Assembly (NCBI GenBank): GCA_964550855.1
Contig: CAZKBQ010000007.1
Location: 44,124 to 108,123 of the forward strand
Reading direction: 5' to 3'
Length of the DNA: 64,000 nucleotides
Source of the DNA: JAGOBP01 sp964550855
GTDB lineage: Bacteria; Chloroflexota; Anaerolineae; Fen-1058
The notes beneath the pieces are model-generated. The model was not told where the DNA came from. It worked only from the letters and a program-made list of their open reading frames with translations, and searched no databases. Positions 20,472 to 30,800 of this stretch are shown one piece after another. How positions within the stretch are numbered: position 1 is the first letter of the stretch; each line of letters starts with the position of its first letter. The position numbers were made by a program, and so were the translations under genes.

Positions 20472-23125
20472 GTGGCGGCTGCTCCTGCCTGTCGTGTGAA
20501 CTGGATGATCTGCTCGTAGTTGAAATTGCGCGCCCATTCGCCCAATCGATCTGCCAGCGCACTGTCGTGCGGGCGGATCTCTTCAATTGTGGCTACCATC
20601 CGATTGAGGTCGGCGGCGATGGTGGCCTGCTCGAGCGCGGCCAGCCAGTCGCCGGGCAGCGTGCCCGCCGGAGAGACGTCGGGCGCGGCGGAGACGATCG
20701 GGGCCGGGGCGTCTTCTGCGGAATAGAGGAACTTCACGCCCAAATGCCGCGCCAGCCGCTCGAAGATTTCTTCTTCGCGGAAGGGCTTGCGCACAAAGTC
20801 GTTGCAGCCTTCGGCGATGATCGTTACGCGCTCTTCTTGAAACACACTGGCAGTGAGGGCGATGATGACGGTGGCCTGGCCCCCGGCAGCGGCCCGAATG
20901 TGCCGGGTGGCTTCGTGGCCGTCCATGACGGGCATGCGCATGTCCATCCAGATCAGGTGCGGCTGCCAGTGGCGCCACACTTCGATGGCTTCCTGGCCGT
21001 TGGCGGCCTCGCGCACGGCGAAGCCCAGCGGCGATAGCAGTTTGACCAGCAGCTTGCGACTGGCTTCGCGATCGTCCACCACCAGCAGGCGATATTCGGG
21101 TTGGCCGGGCTGCAGGCCAATGACGCGGCGAGCGGCTAGGACGGGCGGGCTGATCCGGTCGGAGATTTGAACCGGGATGCTGAAGCTGAACGTACTGCCG
21201 TAGCCGGGCGCGCTATCGACGAGCAGCTCGCCGCCCATGATCTGCACGAATTGACGGCTGATGGGCAGGCCCAGGCCGGTGCCTTCCTGTGATTTGTGGC
21301 CGCTGGCGGTCTGCACGAACGGCTCGAAGATCAGGTTCAGCTCGTCGGCGGTGAGGCCGGGGCCGGTGTCTTCCACTTCGATGCACAGGCGCGGTTGATC
21401 ATCGGCGTTCTGCAGTTCGGCGCGCAGCGCCACGCCGCCCTCGGTTGTGAATTTGACGGCATTGCCCAGCAGGTTGATGAGCACCTGCCGCAGTTTGCCG
21501 GCGTCGGCGCGGATGTAGCGGGGCAGCTCGGGCGTGATGGCAAAGGTGAGGACCAGGTGTTTGTCGGCGGCGCGCAGGCCGAACATCTCTTCCAGATCGC
21601 CCAGCAGCCGCCACAGGTCGAAGTCGTCGGGATGCAGCGTGACGCGCCCCGATTCGATCTTGGACATGTCGAGGACATCGTTGATGAGCGTTAAAAGGTG
21701 CTGGCCGCTGTGCAGGATGGTTTTCAGGTTGTCGCGCTGATCGGCGTTGAGATTGGGATCGCGCTGCATGAGCTGGGCGAAACCCAGGATGGCGTTGAGC
21801 GGTGTGCGCAGCTCGTGGCTCATGTTGGCCAGGAAAATGCTCTTGGCGTGGCTGGCGGCTTCGGCGGCTTCTTTCGCCTGCTGCAGCTGCGCTTCGATCT
21901 TGCGGCGCTCGGCCAGTTCCGTCTGGGCCTGCTGGTAGAGCCGCGCATTTTCCACGGCGGTGGCGGCTTGATCGGCAAAGATCACCAATCGGCTGGCGTG
22001 GGTCTGATTGAAGAAGCCCGGGGTGGCGCTATCCAGGTTGATGAAGCCCACCGTTTCGCCCTTGATTCGAATCGGTGTGCTCAAGTAGGATCGCACCCAG
22101 TCGGTGAGGCCCACTGCCAACCAGCGCGGCTCGGCGGCGGTGTCTGACACGATCAGCGGCTGACCGGTATTGATCATTGCCTGCAGATGGGGCAGGGTGA
22201 TCGGCAGACGCACCAGCATCACTTGATCGCGCGCCTGTTTGCCGTCGTAGCCGCGACTCAGGCAGACGTAGGCGGTGTCGCCGCTGATCAACATGATGTT
22301 GGCGCCGTCGTGTGGCACGACGCGCCCGACGTTGACGAGAATCTGATCGAGCACGGCGTCGAATTCGAGGGTGCTATTCAAATTGGCCGCGGTGTCGCGC
22401 AATGCCTCGGCCAGGCGGCGTTGTTCTTCCTCCGCCTGCAACGTGCGTTTTTGTTCGGTGATGTCTTCTTTGACGGCCAGATAGTGGGTGATTACACCGG
22501 CGGCGTTGCGGATGCCGGTAATGGACGCAGACTCCCAATACAGCTCGCCATTTTTCTTGCGGTTGTGGAACTCGCCGCGCCATTCGCCGCCCTGGCTGAT
22601 GGTGGTCCACATTCTGCGATATTCTTCGGCCGGCAGTTCGCCCGACTTTAAGATGCGCGGGTTTTGGCCCACAACTTCGGTGGTCGCATAGCCGGTGACG
22701 CGGCTGAATTTGGGGTTGACGTATTCGATGTTGCCTTTGAGGTCGGTGATGACAATTGAGGCCGGGCTTTGCTCAACCAGTGTTCGAAAGCGGTTTTCGC
22801 TGTCGATCAGGGCGGTGTCGATGCGGGCGCGTTCTTGCAGTTCGTTGCGCAGCCGACCGGCAGCCAGGTGAATGACGGCCAATCCGACCAGCCACAGTAC
22901 AATTTCGCCGAGCAGGGTGGCCAGCACATGGTCGCGACTGGCTGCAAGGTAAGGCGCCTGGGCGCTCGGTGGCAACTGTGCCCCGGCAGTTACCTCGTCG
23001 TTGAAGAGCAGCAGGTCGATCGTCATTGACAAGGCGGCAGCCAGCGTCCAGCCCAGCATGGCCAAGTACCGGAGCCGCCTCAACCGCCGGATCATGTCAG
23101 CCGCGATATTTTGTAGAGCATTCAT
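20468..23125 (-). CDS. membrane hybrid histidine kinase (PAS-GAF-HisKA-HATPase-receiver)
   Basis: About 885 residues. Two N-terminal membrane segments (LAMLGWTLAAALSMTIDLLLF and LLGEIVLWLVGLAVIHLAA) flank a short loop. Then come PAS (FRTLVEQSPASIVITDLKGN...YLAVKEDITEQ), GAF (LNSTLEFDAVLDQILVNVG onward), HisKA with SIFLANMSHELRTPLNAILG, HATPase_c (NLLGNAVKFT, DTGPGL, GTGLGLPISRQ), a receiver (YRLLVVDDREASRK, HLIWMDMRMPVMDG), and a C-terminal helical region. The start is set to ATG 23125 with AGGA six bases upstream; the longer frame to 23212 contains the promoter. The next gene overlaps by four bases. Confidence 0.93.
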   Translation of the reverse strand: MNALQNIAADMIRRLRRLRYLAMLGWTLAAALSMTIDLLLFNDEVTAGAQLPPSAQAPYLAASRDHVLATLLGEIVLWLVGLAVIHLAAGRLRNELQERARIDTALIDSENRFRTLVEQSPASIVITDLKGNIEYVNPKFSRVTGYATTEVVGQNPRILKSGELPAEEYRRMWTTISQGGEWRGEFHNRKKNGELYWESASITGIRNAAGVITHYLAVKEDITEQKRTLQAEEEQRRLAEALRDTAANLNSTLEFDAVLDQILVNVGRVVPHDGANIMLISGDTAYVCLSRGYDGKQARDQVMLVRLPITLPHLQAMINTGQPLIVSDTAAEPRWLAVGLTDWVRSYLSTPIRIKGETVGFINLDSATPGFFNQTHASRLVIFADQAATAVENARLYQQAQTELAERRKIEAQLQQAKEAAEAASHAKSIFLANMSHELRTPLNAILGFAQLMQRDPNLNADQRDNLKTILHSGQHLLTLINDVLDMSKIESGRVTLHPDDFDLWRLLGDLEEMFGLRAADKHLVLTFAITPELPRYIRADAGKLRQVLINLLGNAVKFTTEGGVALRAELQNADDQPRLCIEVEDTGPGLTADELNLIFEPFVQTASGHKSQEGTGLGLPISRQFVQIMGGELLVDSAPGYGSTFSFSIPVQISDRISPPVLAARRVIGLQPGQPEYRLLVVDDREASRKLLVKLLSPLGFAVREAANGQEAIEVWRHWQPHLIWMDMRMPVMDGHEATRHIRAAAGGQATVIIALTASVFQEERVTIIAEGCNDFVRKPFREEEIFERLARHLGVKFLYSAEDAPAPIVSAAPDVSPAGTLPGDWLAALEQATIAADLNRMVATIEEIRPHDSALADRLGEWARNFNYEQIIQFTRQAGAAAT

Positions 23126-23168
23126 CAGCAATCCTGCGGGAGTGATGGCACCTGCTTGTTGCCTACTG

Positions 23169-23197
23169 ATTGTACGCGGCTCGCCCCGCTCGGTCAA
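23169..23197 (-). promoter_or_regulatory. promoter of the hybrid kinase gene
   Basis: On the minus strand TTGACC (23197 to 23192), exactly 17 bp, then TACAAT (23174 to 23169). The expected transcription start is near 23162, 37 bases before the ATG at 23125. Confidence 0.7.
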
Positions 23198-23274
23198 TCT
23201 GCTATTGGTCATGCCGCCACGCAGCGTAGTGCAGGCAATATCGTGCAGTCGAGCAAGGTGCGGCGCCGGGCCCC

Positions 23275-23327
23275 AAAAATTTCGTGCAGGGCATGCGCCT
23301 GATAACGGTGGGCGTGCCCTGCACGAA
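23275..23327 (-). terminator. intrinsic terminator of the anchored secreted protein gene
   Basis: TTCGTGCAGGGCA and TGCCCTGCACGAA (13 bp), extended by GCGCC/GGCG across a two-base bulge, form a long hairpin. On the minus strand it is followed by ATTTTTGG, downstream of the stop at 23351. Confidence 0.85.
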
Positions 23328-23350
23328 TGAGCGCGGGTGAAGGCGGGTGA

Positions 23351-24058
23351 TCAGACGCGGCGGCGGCGCAGCACCAAAAATCCTGCGCCCAGCAGCAGCG
23401 GCACGGCGATGAGCAGCGGCCATAGCGATGCTGCCTCAGCCGGCTGTTTGGCGTCAAGGCCGCTCAGGGTAACGGCAGTCGGAGATGACGAATAGATCGT
23501 GACATCGTCAAGATATGCGGTTGCCGCGCTGTTATTGCTCTGAAAGACGCTGAAGACGACCATTAACGACTGGGTATCTTCGGGGACGGGAAATGGATGG
23601 CTGTCACCCACCGGCCCGGTCCACACTTGCTGCCAGCTGCCAGTTCGGTTGAGGGCCGGATACAGTTCCCCCAGTGAGCTTTCGCCATTGTTGGGGACAG
23701 AACAAGTCTTGTCCGAAAAAGAGTAGATGGCCAGACTGGCCGTGATAATGTTGGCTGATTGAAGATTAATCCACCCTCCCAACGCCACGTAGGTGTTGGT
23801 TCCGCTGATCCACTTCACACATTGATAAATATTGGCTCCCCCGTCGGTCACCAGTTTGGCTGAGGCGGACCCCGAATGCTTTACAGTGCCGGCTGAAATC
23901 ACCCCCTCGTCTGACGACCAGGGAGCGCCCACTCCCGACTCGAAGCCGGGGTTGGTGGTCAATTCATCTTGTGCCAGAACAACCGCTGCTGTCGCCAGCA
24001 TCAAAGCCAGCGTGATGAAAAACAGGGCGGTTCTGGTCAAAATCGCTCGGATTCTCAT
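23351..24058 (-). CDS. secreted, membrane-anchored protein with carbohydrate-binding-like domain
   Basis: 235 residues. A signal peptide (residues ~1-30, ILTRTALFFITLALMLATAAVVLAQ) precedes a beta-sandwich-like domain with the phrases NPGFESGVGAPWSS, KHSGSASAKLVTDGGANIYQCVKWI and SATAYLDDVTIYS, a pattern usual in CBM-type (jelly-roll) modules of surface proteins. A C-terminal helix with basic end (LWPLLIAVPLLLGAGFLVLRRRRV) anchors it. The start at 24058 follows GGGAGTAGG. It resembles the DNRLRE protein at 1975-2715 in design (signal, beta domain, anchor, RRR tail). Ligand unknown. It lies downstream of, but separated by a terminator from, the DUF11 protein gene. Confidence 0.75.
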   Translation of the reverse strand: MRIRAILTRTALFFITLALMLATAAVVLAQDELTTNPGFESGVGAPWSSDEGVISAGTVKHSGSASAKLVTDGGANIYQCVKWISGTNTYVALGGWINLQSANIITASLAIYSFSDKTCSVPNNGESSLGELYPALNRTGSWQQVWTGPVGDSHPFPVPEDTQSLMVVFSVFQSNNSAATAYLDDVTIYSSSPTAVTLSGLDAKQPAEAASLWPLLIAVPLLLGAGFLVLRRRRV

Positions 24059-24096
24059 CAACCTACTCCCAGGAATAGCATGCAGTTCGATGTTGT

Positions 24097-24119
24097 AAAA
24101 AAGTCGCCCAAATGGGGCG
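24097..24119 (-). terminator. intrinsic terminator after the LVIVD/DUF11 protein gene
   Basis: Minus-strand CGCCC, five-base loop, GGGCG, then ACTTTTTT (24102-24097). A second, longer stem, CCGGGGCGTGA / TCACGCCCCGG (24140-24182), stands between it and the stop codon at 24199. Confidence 0.75.
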
Positions 24120-24198
24120 TCAAGTTCAATACCCGATAGCCGGGGCGTGACCCTGCCATCCCGTGACACGATCACGCCCCGGCCCCAACAGCGAGCGT

Positions 24199-27100
24199 TT
24201 AGCGGCGCACGATGGGCAGAAGCACGCGCGCCTTCACCGGCGTAACCACCGGATCAGTGGTGTTGTTCGCCAGGTTCGGATCGAACACCGCCGAACTTAC
24301 CACGGCGACGTTGGTGATCGTCCCGGAAGTCATCGGCATGACGGTGAGAGTGACCGTCGTCACCTCGCCGGCCAGCATATTGCCCAGATTGCAGACAACG
24401 CTGCTGGTGCCGTTGCACGTGGCGCCGGTGGCCGACATGAACTGCACCGAGGCCGGCAGCGAGTCGGTCAGCACGACACCCGTCGCCGTTGACGGCCCGA
24501 AGTTGCGCACGACCAGCGAGTAGGTCAGCGGCAGGCCGGCGGTGCCGGTGATCAGCGATGCCGATTTGGAGATCGATAGATCCGCCACAGGCGACACCGT
24601 GGTCGAAACTGAAGCCGAGTTGTTCGCCAGGTTCGGATCAAACACGCTGCTACCCGCGATGGCCGTGTTGGTGATGACATTGGCCGCACTGGCCGTCACG
24701 GTAACGGCGATGGAACGAGTAACGGTGGCGCCGGCACTCACCGATCCGATCGCACAGCTGATCGTCGTCGTACCGGTGCAGCCCGCGTCGGCCGCAGCCA
24801 GTGTCACACCGGCCGGCAGTGTATCGGTCACCAGCACGCCGGTAGCCGCTGATGGGCCATTGTTGCTCAGCGTCAGGATGTACGTGAGTCGCGCGCCGGC
24901 CGGCACCGGATCAGGGCTGTCTGACTTGGTCAGCGCCAGATCGGCTGATGGTTGCACGGTCGTCATTGCCGTGGCTGTGGCTGGAGTAAAGTCCATTTCA
25001 GCCGCGGCTGCAGTGGCCGTGTTGGTAATGGTCGGCACAGCCTGGCCGGTCGTCGCCACCACGATCGAAACATTCTGCGCCTGGCCCACGCTCAGATTGC
25101 CCAGGTTACAGACGATCGTCGTGGTGCCGGAGCAGCCCAGACTGGCCTGAACCAGTGTCACGCCGGCGGGCAGCGTGTCGGTCAATACCACGCCCGTGGC
25201 AGTTGATGGCCCGGCATTGGTCACGATCAACGTGTAGGTCAGCTGATCGCCCGCATACACGGCAGATGCCGAGGCCGCTTTGCTCAGTGACAGATCAGCC
25301 ACAGGCAGGACAGTGGTTGTAGCCGCCGACGAGTTGTTTGCCGGCTCAACGTCCAACTGATCACTGATGACGTAGGCGGTGTTGGTGTAGTCTTCCGTCA
25401 GAGTCGGCTGCACCACCAGATTGAAGCTCGCGTTGTTGCCGACCGCGAGACTGGGCAGTGTGCACGTGACCACGTTCATGGCGTGCGTGCAACCCGTGTC
25501 GGACAGGAGTGATAGATTGACAGGCAGGACATCGGTCACCACCACGTTGGTCGCCGTTACAATGCCGACATTGCCGACGTTCAACGTGTACGTGAATGGC
25601 TGTCCCTGATACGCTATGGCGGGCGCGGTCTTGGTGATGGCGAGATCATTGCCGATCTGGAAGATCATCAGGCCGGCATAGTCATCGGCCACGTACAGGC
25701 GCCCGGTTTCCCACGCCAGATCTTGGGCCGCGCCGCTGGTGGGGATGGTGGCCACCAGTCGCAGCTGGCCGGTCGTCGGGTTGAAGGCCAGCATCTGGAC
25801 GCCGCCCTCACTCTGGGCTACGAATAGATTATTGTGGTAAATGGCCAGTTTCTGTGCGGTCAGGGTGCCGGTGTAATCGTCGGTGCTGATCACGACAGGT
25901 GCGGTCGGATTCGACACATCCGCCACTCGAATGCCGGCCGGGCCGACTGCCATGAAAGCAAAGTTGCCACTGACCTTCACATCCAGTATGCCGGTCTGAG
26001 TGACCGAACCTGTGGCAACCGGGGCCGCGGGATCCGTCAGATCGTAGATGCGCAGCTGACCGACATTGAGCAGCGTGCCGTTGTAATCGCCCACGTAGGC
26101 ATAGTGGCCCTGAACGTCCACACTGCGGAAGTCGCTGTTGAACAACGGCGCCGGCGCACTCCCCGTTATCACCATCGTGTCAGACAGATCCACCACCACC
26201 AGCCCTTCAGACCCGTCGGCCACAACGGCGTACGGCCAGGAGACGACCACATCGTTGGCCGATCCGTTGCCCGGGAAGGCCAGGGCTTCAGGATTTGATG
26301 GCTCGCCGCCGGGGTTGGTCTGATAGCGCGTCAGGCCAAACTCATCCGCCACCAGTAGCGAACTGCTATACGGCACGATGGCGTTGATGGTGGTGGCGGG
26401 CACAATGCCGTTGCCCAGCGTGGTCAGCGCGAACAAGTCGCTGGTATCCACCGTCCACTGCGTTGAAGCGATGCTGTAAACATAGGCCTGCGGGTACGCC
26501 GCGCCCACCACACTGGTGATGGCCGGCATGGGAGTCAGATAGCCGGGACGATCCAGGTTCAAGTTTTCCGGCGCAGCCTGCGGCGCGCTGGCGATGCTTA
26601 GACCGGCGTACAGATCGGCCAGATACAGATAGGTGTTTGTGTCGCCCGTAAATTCAGCCGCGGTCAGATCCATCACCACGCCGTAGGTGTAGAAAGGATT
26701 GGCCGTCAGTTTGGTGGGTGACAGCGGCGTGGTGACATCGATCACGTCGATCCCGCCAAACGCGTCCAGCAGATAGGCGTCTTGCGCGCCGGGCCGCAGC
26801 GCCACTTTCACTGCTCGACCGGGCAGCGCCAACGTCGCAAAACTGCTGGTGGTGCCCAACGCGGTCGTGTCCAGCGCGTAGAAAGCATTTTCGCCGGCAG
26901 CGAACACATAGTTGTCGGTCACGGCCAGATCATTAACGTCGATCTGTTCCTTGATCGTGACCGGATCGCTCAACACAGGCTCAGTGGTGATGTTGAACTT
27001 GAGTATCCCGCCCCGATTGGCCGGTACCGGCGAGGCGTTATTCGCCGCGGCAAAGAGAAATTCATCGCCGGCTGACGGCAGGAAGCGGGTTTCCACATCG

Positions 27101-27657
27101 GTGATGCGGCGCTGCGGACTGGTGAAGGTCTTGGTCTGCAGATAAGTCAGCGTAACGTGGTCGAGTTCGATGCTGTATTCAACGATCCCGTTGAGGCCGG
27201 TCGCCAGGTACAGATGTCCACTGTTTGCCCCGATGGCCAGCGCCGTGGCGGAAGCAGTGCCAGATAGCGGCTGGGTATTCATGATCTCCAACGTGGTCGC
27301 ATCGACCACGGCCACACCGGCGCGCCCCAGTGCGATGTACAAGTAGCCATTGGCAAACTTGATGTCTTCTGGAATGCCGGGGAGGATTCCGCTATAAGCG
27401 GCGGGCAAAGTGGGCGTCAGCGGGGCCGAATTCGAAACGGCTGTCCGGGCAATGCGCGGCCCTACGTTGAAGTATAGATTGCCGCCGGCCATGACGATGG
27501 CGGTCGTGGCGCCGCCGATCTGGCCCGCCGGAATTGAGGCGCCGGCTGTCGGCGCGGCCGGCGCGGTTGCCGGCACGGCCAGGACGCTGACTGCTGAAAA
27601 AGCAAACGACAGGAAGAGTGCGAATATTGCCAGGAGTGCAAATCGAGTGCGTAGCAT
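24199..27657 (-). CDS. large secreted surface protein: LVIVD beta-propeller plus four DUF11 repeats
   Basis: 1152 residues with signal peptide (MLRTRFALLAIFALFLSFAFS). About residues 40-660 carry LVIVD-type propeller strands of the form VVVDLSD, IRVADVSNPTAP, LRIYDLTDPAAPVATGS, GVAVVDATT. From ~665 there are four tandem DUF11 domains of ~120 residues, each with the pattern DLxLxKxA..., YTLxVxNxGPSxATGVVLTDTLPAGVTL and a C-x(n)-C-NLG segment, ending ...NLANNT. It closes in VLLPIVRR. Such proteins are extracellular, adhesive or structural. The four DUF11 units make the gene internally repetitive at the DNA level. The promoter is at 27733-27741. Confidence 0.88.
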   Translation of the reverse strand: MLRTRFALLAIFALFLSFAFSAVSVLAVPATAPAAPTAGASIPAGQIGGATTAIVMAGGNLYFNVGPRIARTAVSNSAPLTPTLPAAYSGILPGIPEDIKFANGYLYIALGRAGVAVVDATTLEIMNTQPLSGTASATALAIGANSGHLYLATGLNGIVEYSIELDHVTLTYLQTKTFTSPQRRITDVETRFLPSAGDEFLFAAANNASPVPANRGGILKFNITTEPVLSDPVTIKEQIDVNDLAVTDNYVFAAGENAFYALDTTALGTTSSFATLALPGRAVKVALRPGAQDAYLLDAFGGIDVIDVTTPLSPTKLTANPFYTYGVVMDLTAAEFTGDTNTYLYLADLYAGLSIASAPQAAPENLNLDRPGYLTPMPAITSVVGAAYPQAYVYSIASTQWTVDTSDLFALTTLGNGIVPATTINAIVPYSSSLLVADEFGLTRYQTNPGGEPSNPEALAFPGNGSANDVVVSWPYAVVADGSEGLVVVDLSDTMVITGSAPAPLFNSDFRSVDVQGHYAYVGDYNGTLLNVGQLRIYDLTDPAAPVATGSVTQTGILDVKVSGNFAFMAVGPAGIRVADVSNPTAPVVISTDDYTGTLTAQKLAIYHNNLFVAQSEGGVQMLAFNPTTGQLRLVATIPTSGAAQDLAWETGRLYVADDYAGLMIFQIGNDLAITKTAPAIAYQGQPFTYTLNVGNVGIVTATNVVVTDVLPVNLSLLSDTGCTHAMNVVTCTLPSLAVGNNASFNLVVQPTLTEDYTNTAYVISDQLDVEPANNSSAATTTVLPVADLSLSKAASASAVYAGDQLTYTLIVTNAGPSTATGVVLTDTLPAGVTLVQASLGCSGTTTIVCNLGNLSVGQAQNVSIVVATTGQAVPTITNTATAAAAEMDFTPATATAMTTVQPSADLALTKSDSPDPVPAGARLTYILTLSNNGPSAATGVLVTDTLPAGVTLAAADAGCTGTTTISCAIGSVSAGATVTRSIAVTVTASAANVITNTAIAGSSVFDPNLANNSASVSTTVSPVADLSISKSASLITGTAGLPLTYSLVVRNFGPSTATGVVLTDSLPASVQFMSATGATCNGTSSVVCNLGNMLAGEVTTVTLTVMPMTSGTITNVAVVSSAVFDPNLANNTTDPVVTPVKARVLLPIVRR

Positions 27658-27732
27658 GGTCCACCTCGAAGAAGTTATGGAGATAATCGATGATCGGGCC
27701 TACTGCAACAATAACTACAGATACTTGCGGGG

Positions 27733-27741
27733 ATTGTATCA
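27733..27741 (-). promoter_or_regulatory. extended -10 promoter of the LVIVD/DUF11 protein gene
   Basis: Minus-strand TGATACAAT (27741 to 27733), about 75 bases upstream of the ATG at 27657. It immediately follows the stem-loop at 27746-27776, so termination of the upstream gene and initiation of this one are packed together. Confidence 0.6.
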
Positions 27742-27745
27742 CAGA

Positions 27746-27776
27746 GTTAGGAGGGGCCGTGTTGGCCCCTCCTAAC
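27746..27776 (-). terminator. strong stem-loop after the multicopper oxidase gene
   Basis: Perfect 13-bp stem GTTAGGAGGGGCC / GGCCCCTCCTAAC with a five-base loop, 27 bases after the oxidase stop. No clear U-tract follows on the minus strand, so termination by it is likely but not certain. Confidence 0.65.
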
Positions 27777-27802
27777 CATTCGCTACAGCAGGTTGGTTGC
27801 GT

Positions 27803-30800
27803 CTACCGGCTGGTTAACAGATTGATCGTGTTCGAGAAGTTGGAGAAGTAGTACTTCTCATTCACGCCGATCATGTAGGCCCGCACTTTGTAATAGTACC
27901 GAGTGTTGGGCGTCAAACCGGTGTCGGTGTAAGTGGTCACGTTGCCTACCATGGCGACCTGCGTCCACGTCGCGCCATCCGGGCTGCTCCAGATCACGTA
28001 ACCGGTAGCGGGCGGCGTGTTCTGAGTGCGCGTCCATCGCAGCGTGATGCTGGTCGATGTCTTGCTGGGTGACACCAGGTTGGTGGGCGCCGACGGCAGG
28101 ATGTCAACGCTGGCGCTGTTCGAGTAGGCCGACATCACGCTGCCATTCACCGCCGCTACCCGGTAGGCGTAGGTGTTAGCGGGGGTCACCGTGCTGTCGT
28201 TGTAGGTCACACTGCCGGTTCCATTTCGCCGACCGGCCGTGCCAATCACCACGAACGCCCCACCGTTGGTCGAACGCTCGATCACGAACCCGGTCTCATT
28301 GCTTGCATTGTCCGACCAGGTCAGCCGGGCCTGAGTCGAGGACACCATGGCGGCGGTCAGGTTGGACGGGGCCACCGGCTTGGTGCCCGCGGGCGTCACG
28401 ACCGAGCGCAGGGCGGAGGTGGTGCTGCCAGCCGTGGTGAAGGCCGTAATCCGATAGCGATAGACAGTGCCGGAGCCAACTGACGTATCGACGTAGCTGG
28501 TCTGATTGGCCAGCGCGGTCGCCACGACCACCCACGGTGCATTGGGGTTGGTCCCTGTCTGGCGTTCAACACGGAAGCCGATTTCGTTAGCCGGGTTGCC
28601 CAAGGTCGCCGGATCGGTCGGCGGTGTCGGGTCGGTCCACGTCAGAGCCACCTGCGGCGTGTCCGCGGTGGGGGCCGTAGCCACAGCTGTCAGCAGCGTC
28701 AGCGCCGGCGGCTTGGCGGTGGTGACCTTCACCGACATCGGGCGCATCATGTCCATCTCTTCGTGGCTCAAGATGTGGCAGTGCCACACGTATTCCCACG
28801 CGAAGTTGACCAGCTCATTCACGATGGGCGGGATGGGATTGCCGGCAGCGTCTGTGTTGTTGAAGCCGGCCTGATTGCCGTTGACGCCGTTCTGATTGCC
28901 GCGCGCGCCGATGGGCATCATGGGATTGAGCGGCCGGATGCTGTCGGGCACGCCGAACGGCATCGACGGTACGATCGGGCGCATGACCACGATGGTGTCT
29001 TCGAGCGGGCTGATGCGGACCGTATCCTTCCAGCCCAGTTCAGTCGGATCGGGCGGAATGATGATGTTGTCCCATGTTACCCGGTTTAGCACCTGCACAT
29101 TGAACAGATGGAAGTGCAGGGGGTGCGTGTCCACGCCGTTGTGGGTGATCTTCCAGATCTGCGTCCCGTCTGCGGCACTCATGATGGGCGTCACATTCAG
29201 CGCACTTGGCATGCCGCTCGAATCCAGATTCTCTGTCGACGGGTTGACGTACGGGTACAGAGTGATGTTCTGCAGCAGCGGGGTTGCCCCTGGCGCTTCA
29301 AGGCCGATGTTGGCCGTCATGCGCCCAAACTCGTCGAAGCTGGCTGAGTTCATCTCATCGTGAATGCCTTTTGGCTGGAACGGAATCTGCATCTTGGCAT
29401 TTGGAGCACCCAAGGTGTTGAATCCGAACAGATCGGTCGGCTGCGAGCCTTCCGCAATGCGGGCGTACCCGTCGCAACGAGCGGTGGGATTGGTCGGGCT
29501 GTTGCACCAGCCACTGGCGACAAAGTCTGTGCCATAAGCCGAGTTGTAGGCAGCCTGGCCGACGACGATCGGGTCCACCGAGGACTCAAACAGACCAGTA
29601 CCGTCGGCATGGTGCGCAAAGATGCCTTCCAGCTGACCCAGGCGGTCATTGGTCGTATTCGGCCGGTCGAATGGCACCGCCGGAGCCGCCATGGACACCT
29701 TGATCTGCATGACCGTGCGCGTGTTGGGGCCGTAACCGGGCAGAACCGTCGGGACACCCACCGGCGACAGATCAGGCCCGCCGGTGTAGTAGTCATAGCT
29801 GGGCACGCGCGCCGGGAACGCCGCCGGGGCATCGTTGTACAGGATCAACGTCTTGCCACGGAATTGCGAGAAGTCGACGATGACGTCGGCGCGCTCGGCC
29901 GGCGCCAACAGCAGCGAGTGCTGATCGACGTTGCCGACATCAAAGCGGGTCGGGTCGGTGATCCAAGTGATCGGGTGCGGCGGCACAACCACCGGGGCGG
30001 GCAGGAAGCCGCCCTCAGTGCCGATTTGGATCCAGTTTGGACCGGGTTTGCTCCAGGTCGTATCCGGGGTGGGGAAGACCACCGGGTCGGTCTGAGCGGC
30101 GGCCAGTTCAGCCGGGTTCAGAGCCACTTCGCTGAGGGTGCCCGTGCGCGGATCCGCCACGTAGAGGGACAGGTTGAAGAAGCGGTCGTTGGCCGCGTTC
30201 AGGATGCGGAAGCGATAGCTCTTGGGATCGACCGACATGGTCGGGTAGGCCGTGCCGTTGACCACTGGCGTATCATTGAACTGCTCCATGCCCACCGAGA
30301 TGTTGGGCGTCCCCGGGATCAGCGCCGGTTCGCAGAAGGCGGCCACATTGGGATCGCAGGTGGGATCGTAGTAAGGATTGGCAATGGGCTGATATTTGGC
30401 AGTCTTGGCAGGCGGCCAGAACCACGGGCCGTACATCCAGCGGCCGAACGCGCTCATGCCTGACGGATCGCCCGGATTCTGGGCCGGCATGTAGACATGC
30501 GCCGCCCACAGGTTGCCTTCGCCGCCCCAGCGGCTGTAGTCCCAGGTGGGGTCTTGCTGCGCCATTACGTCGGGGCTTGGCACAAAGGTCTTGTCCTGGA
30601 TGATGAGCGGAATGCCGAGGCCCAGGTCTTGGTAGGGCGCATTGTTGATGTTGGGATCGGGGTTGTCGTCAACGAACAGCTTCTGCTCGGCATCATCGGT
30701 GAGCAGGTAGCCGGCCGCCTCGCCCGCGTACACGTTCAGGCGGGTGATGCCCCAGGCATGGTCGTGGTAGAACATCAACCGCGCGCTCTGCTGGTTGGTG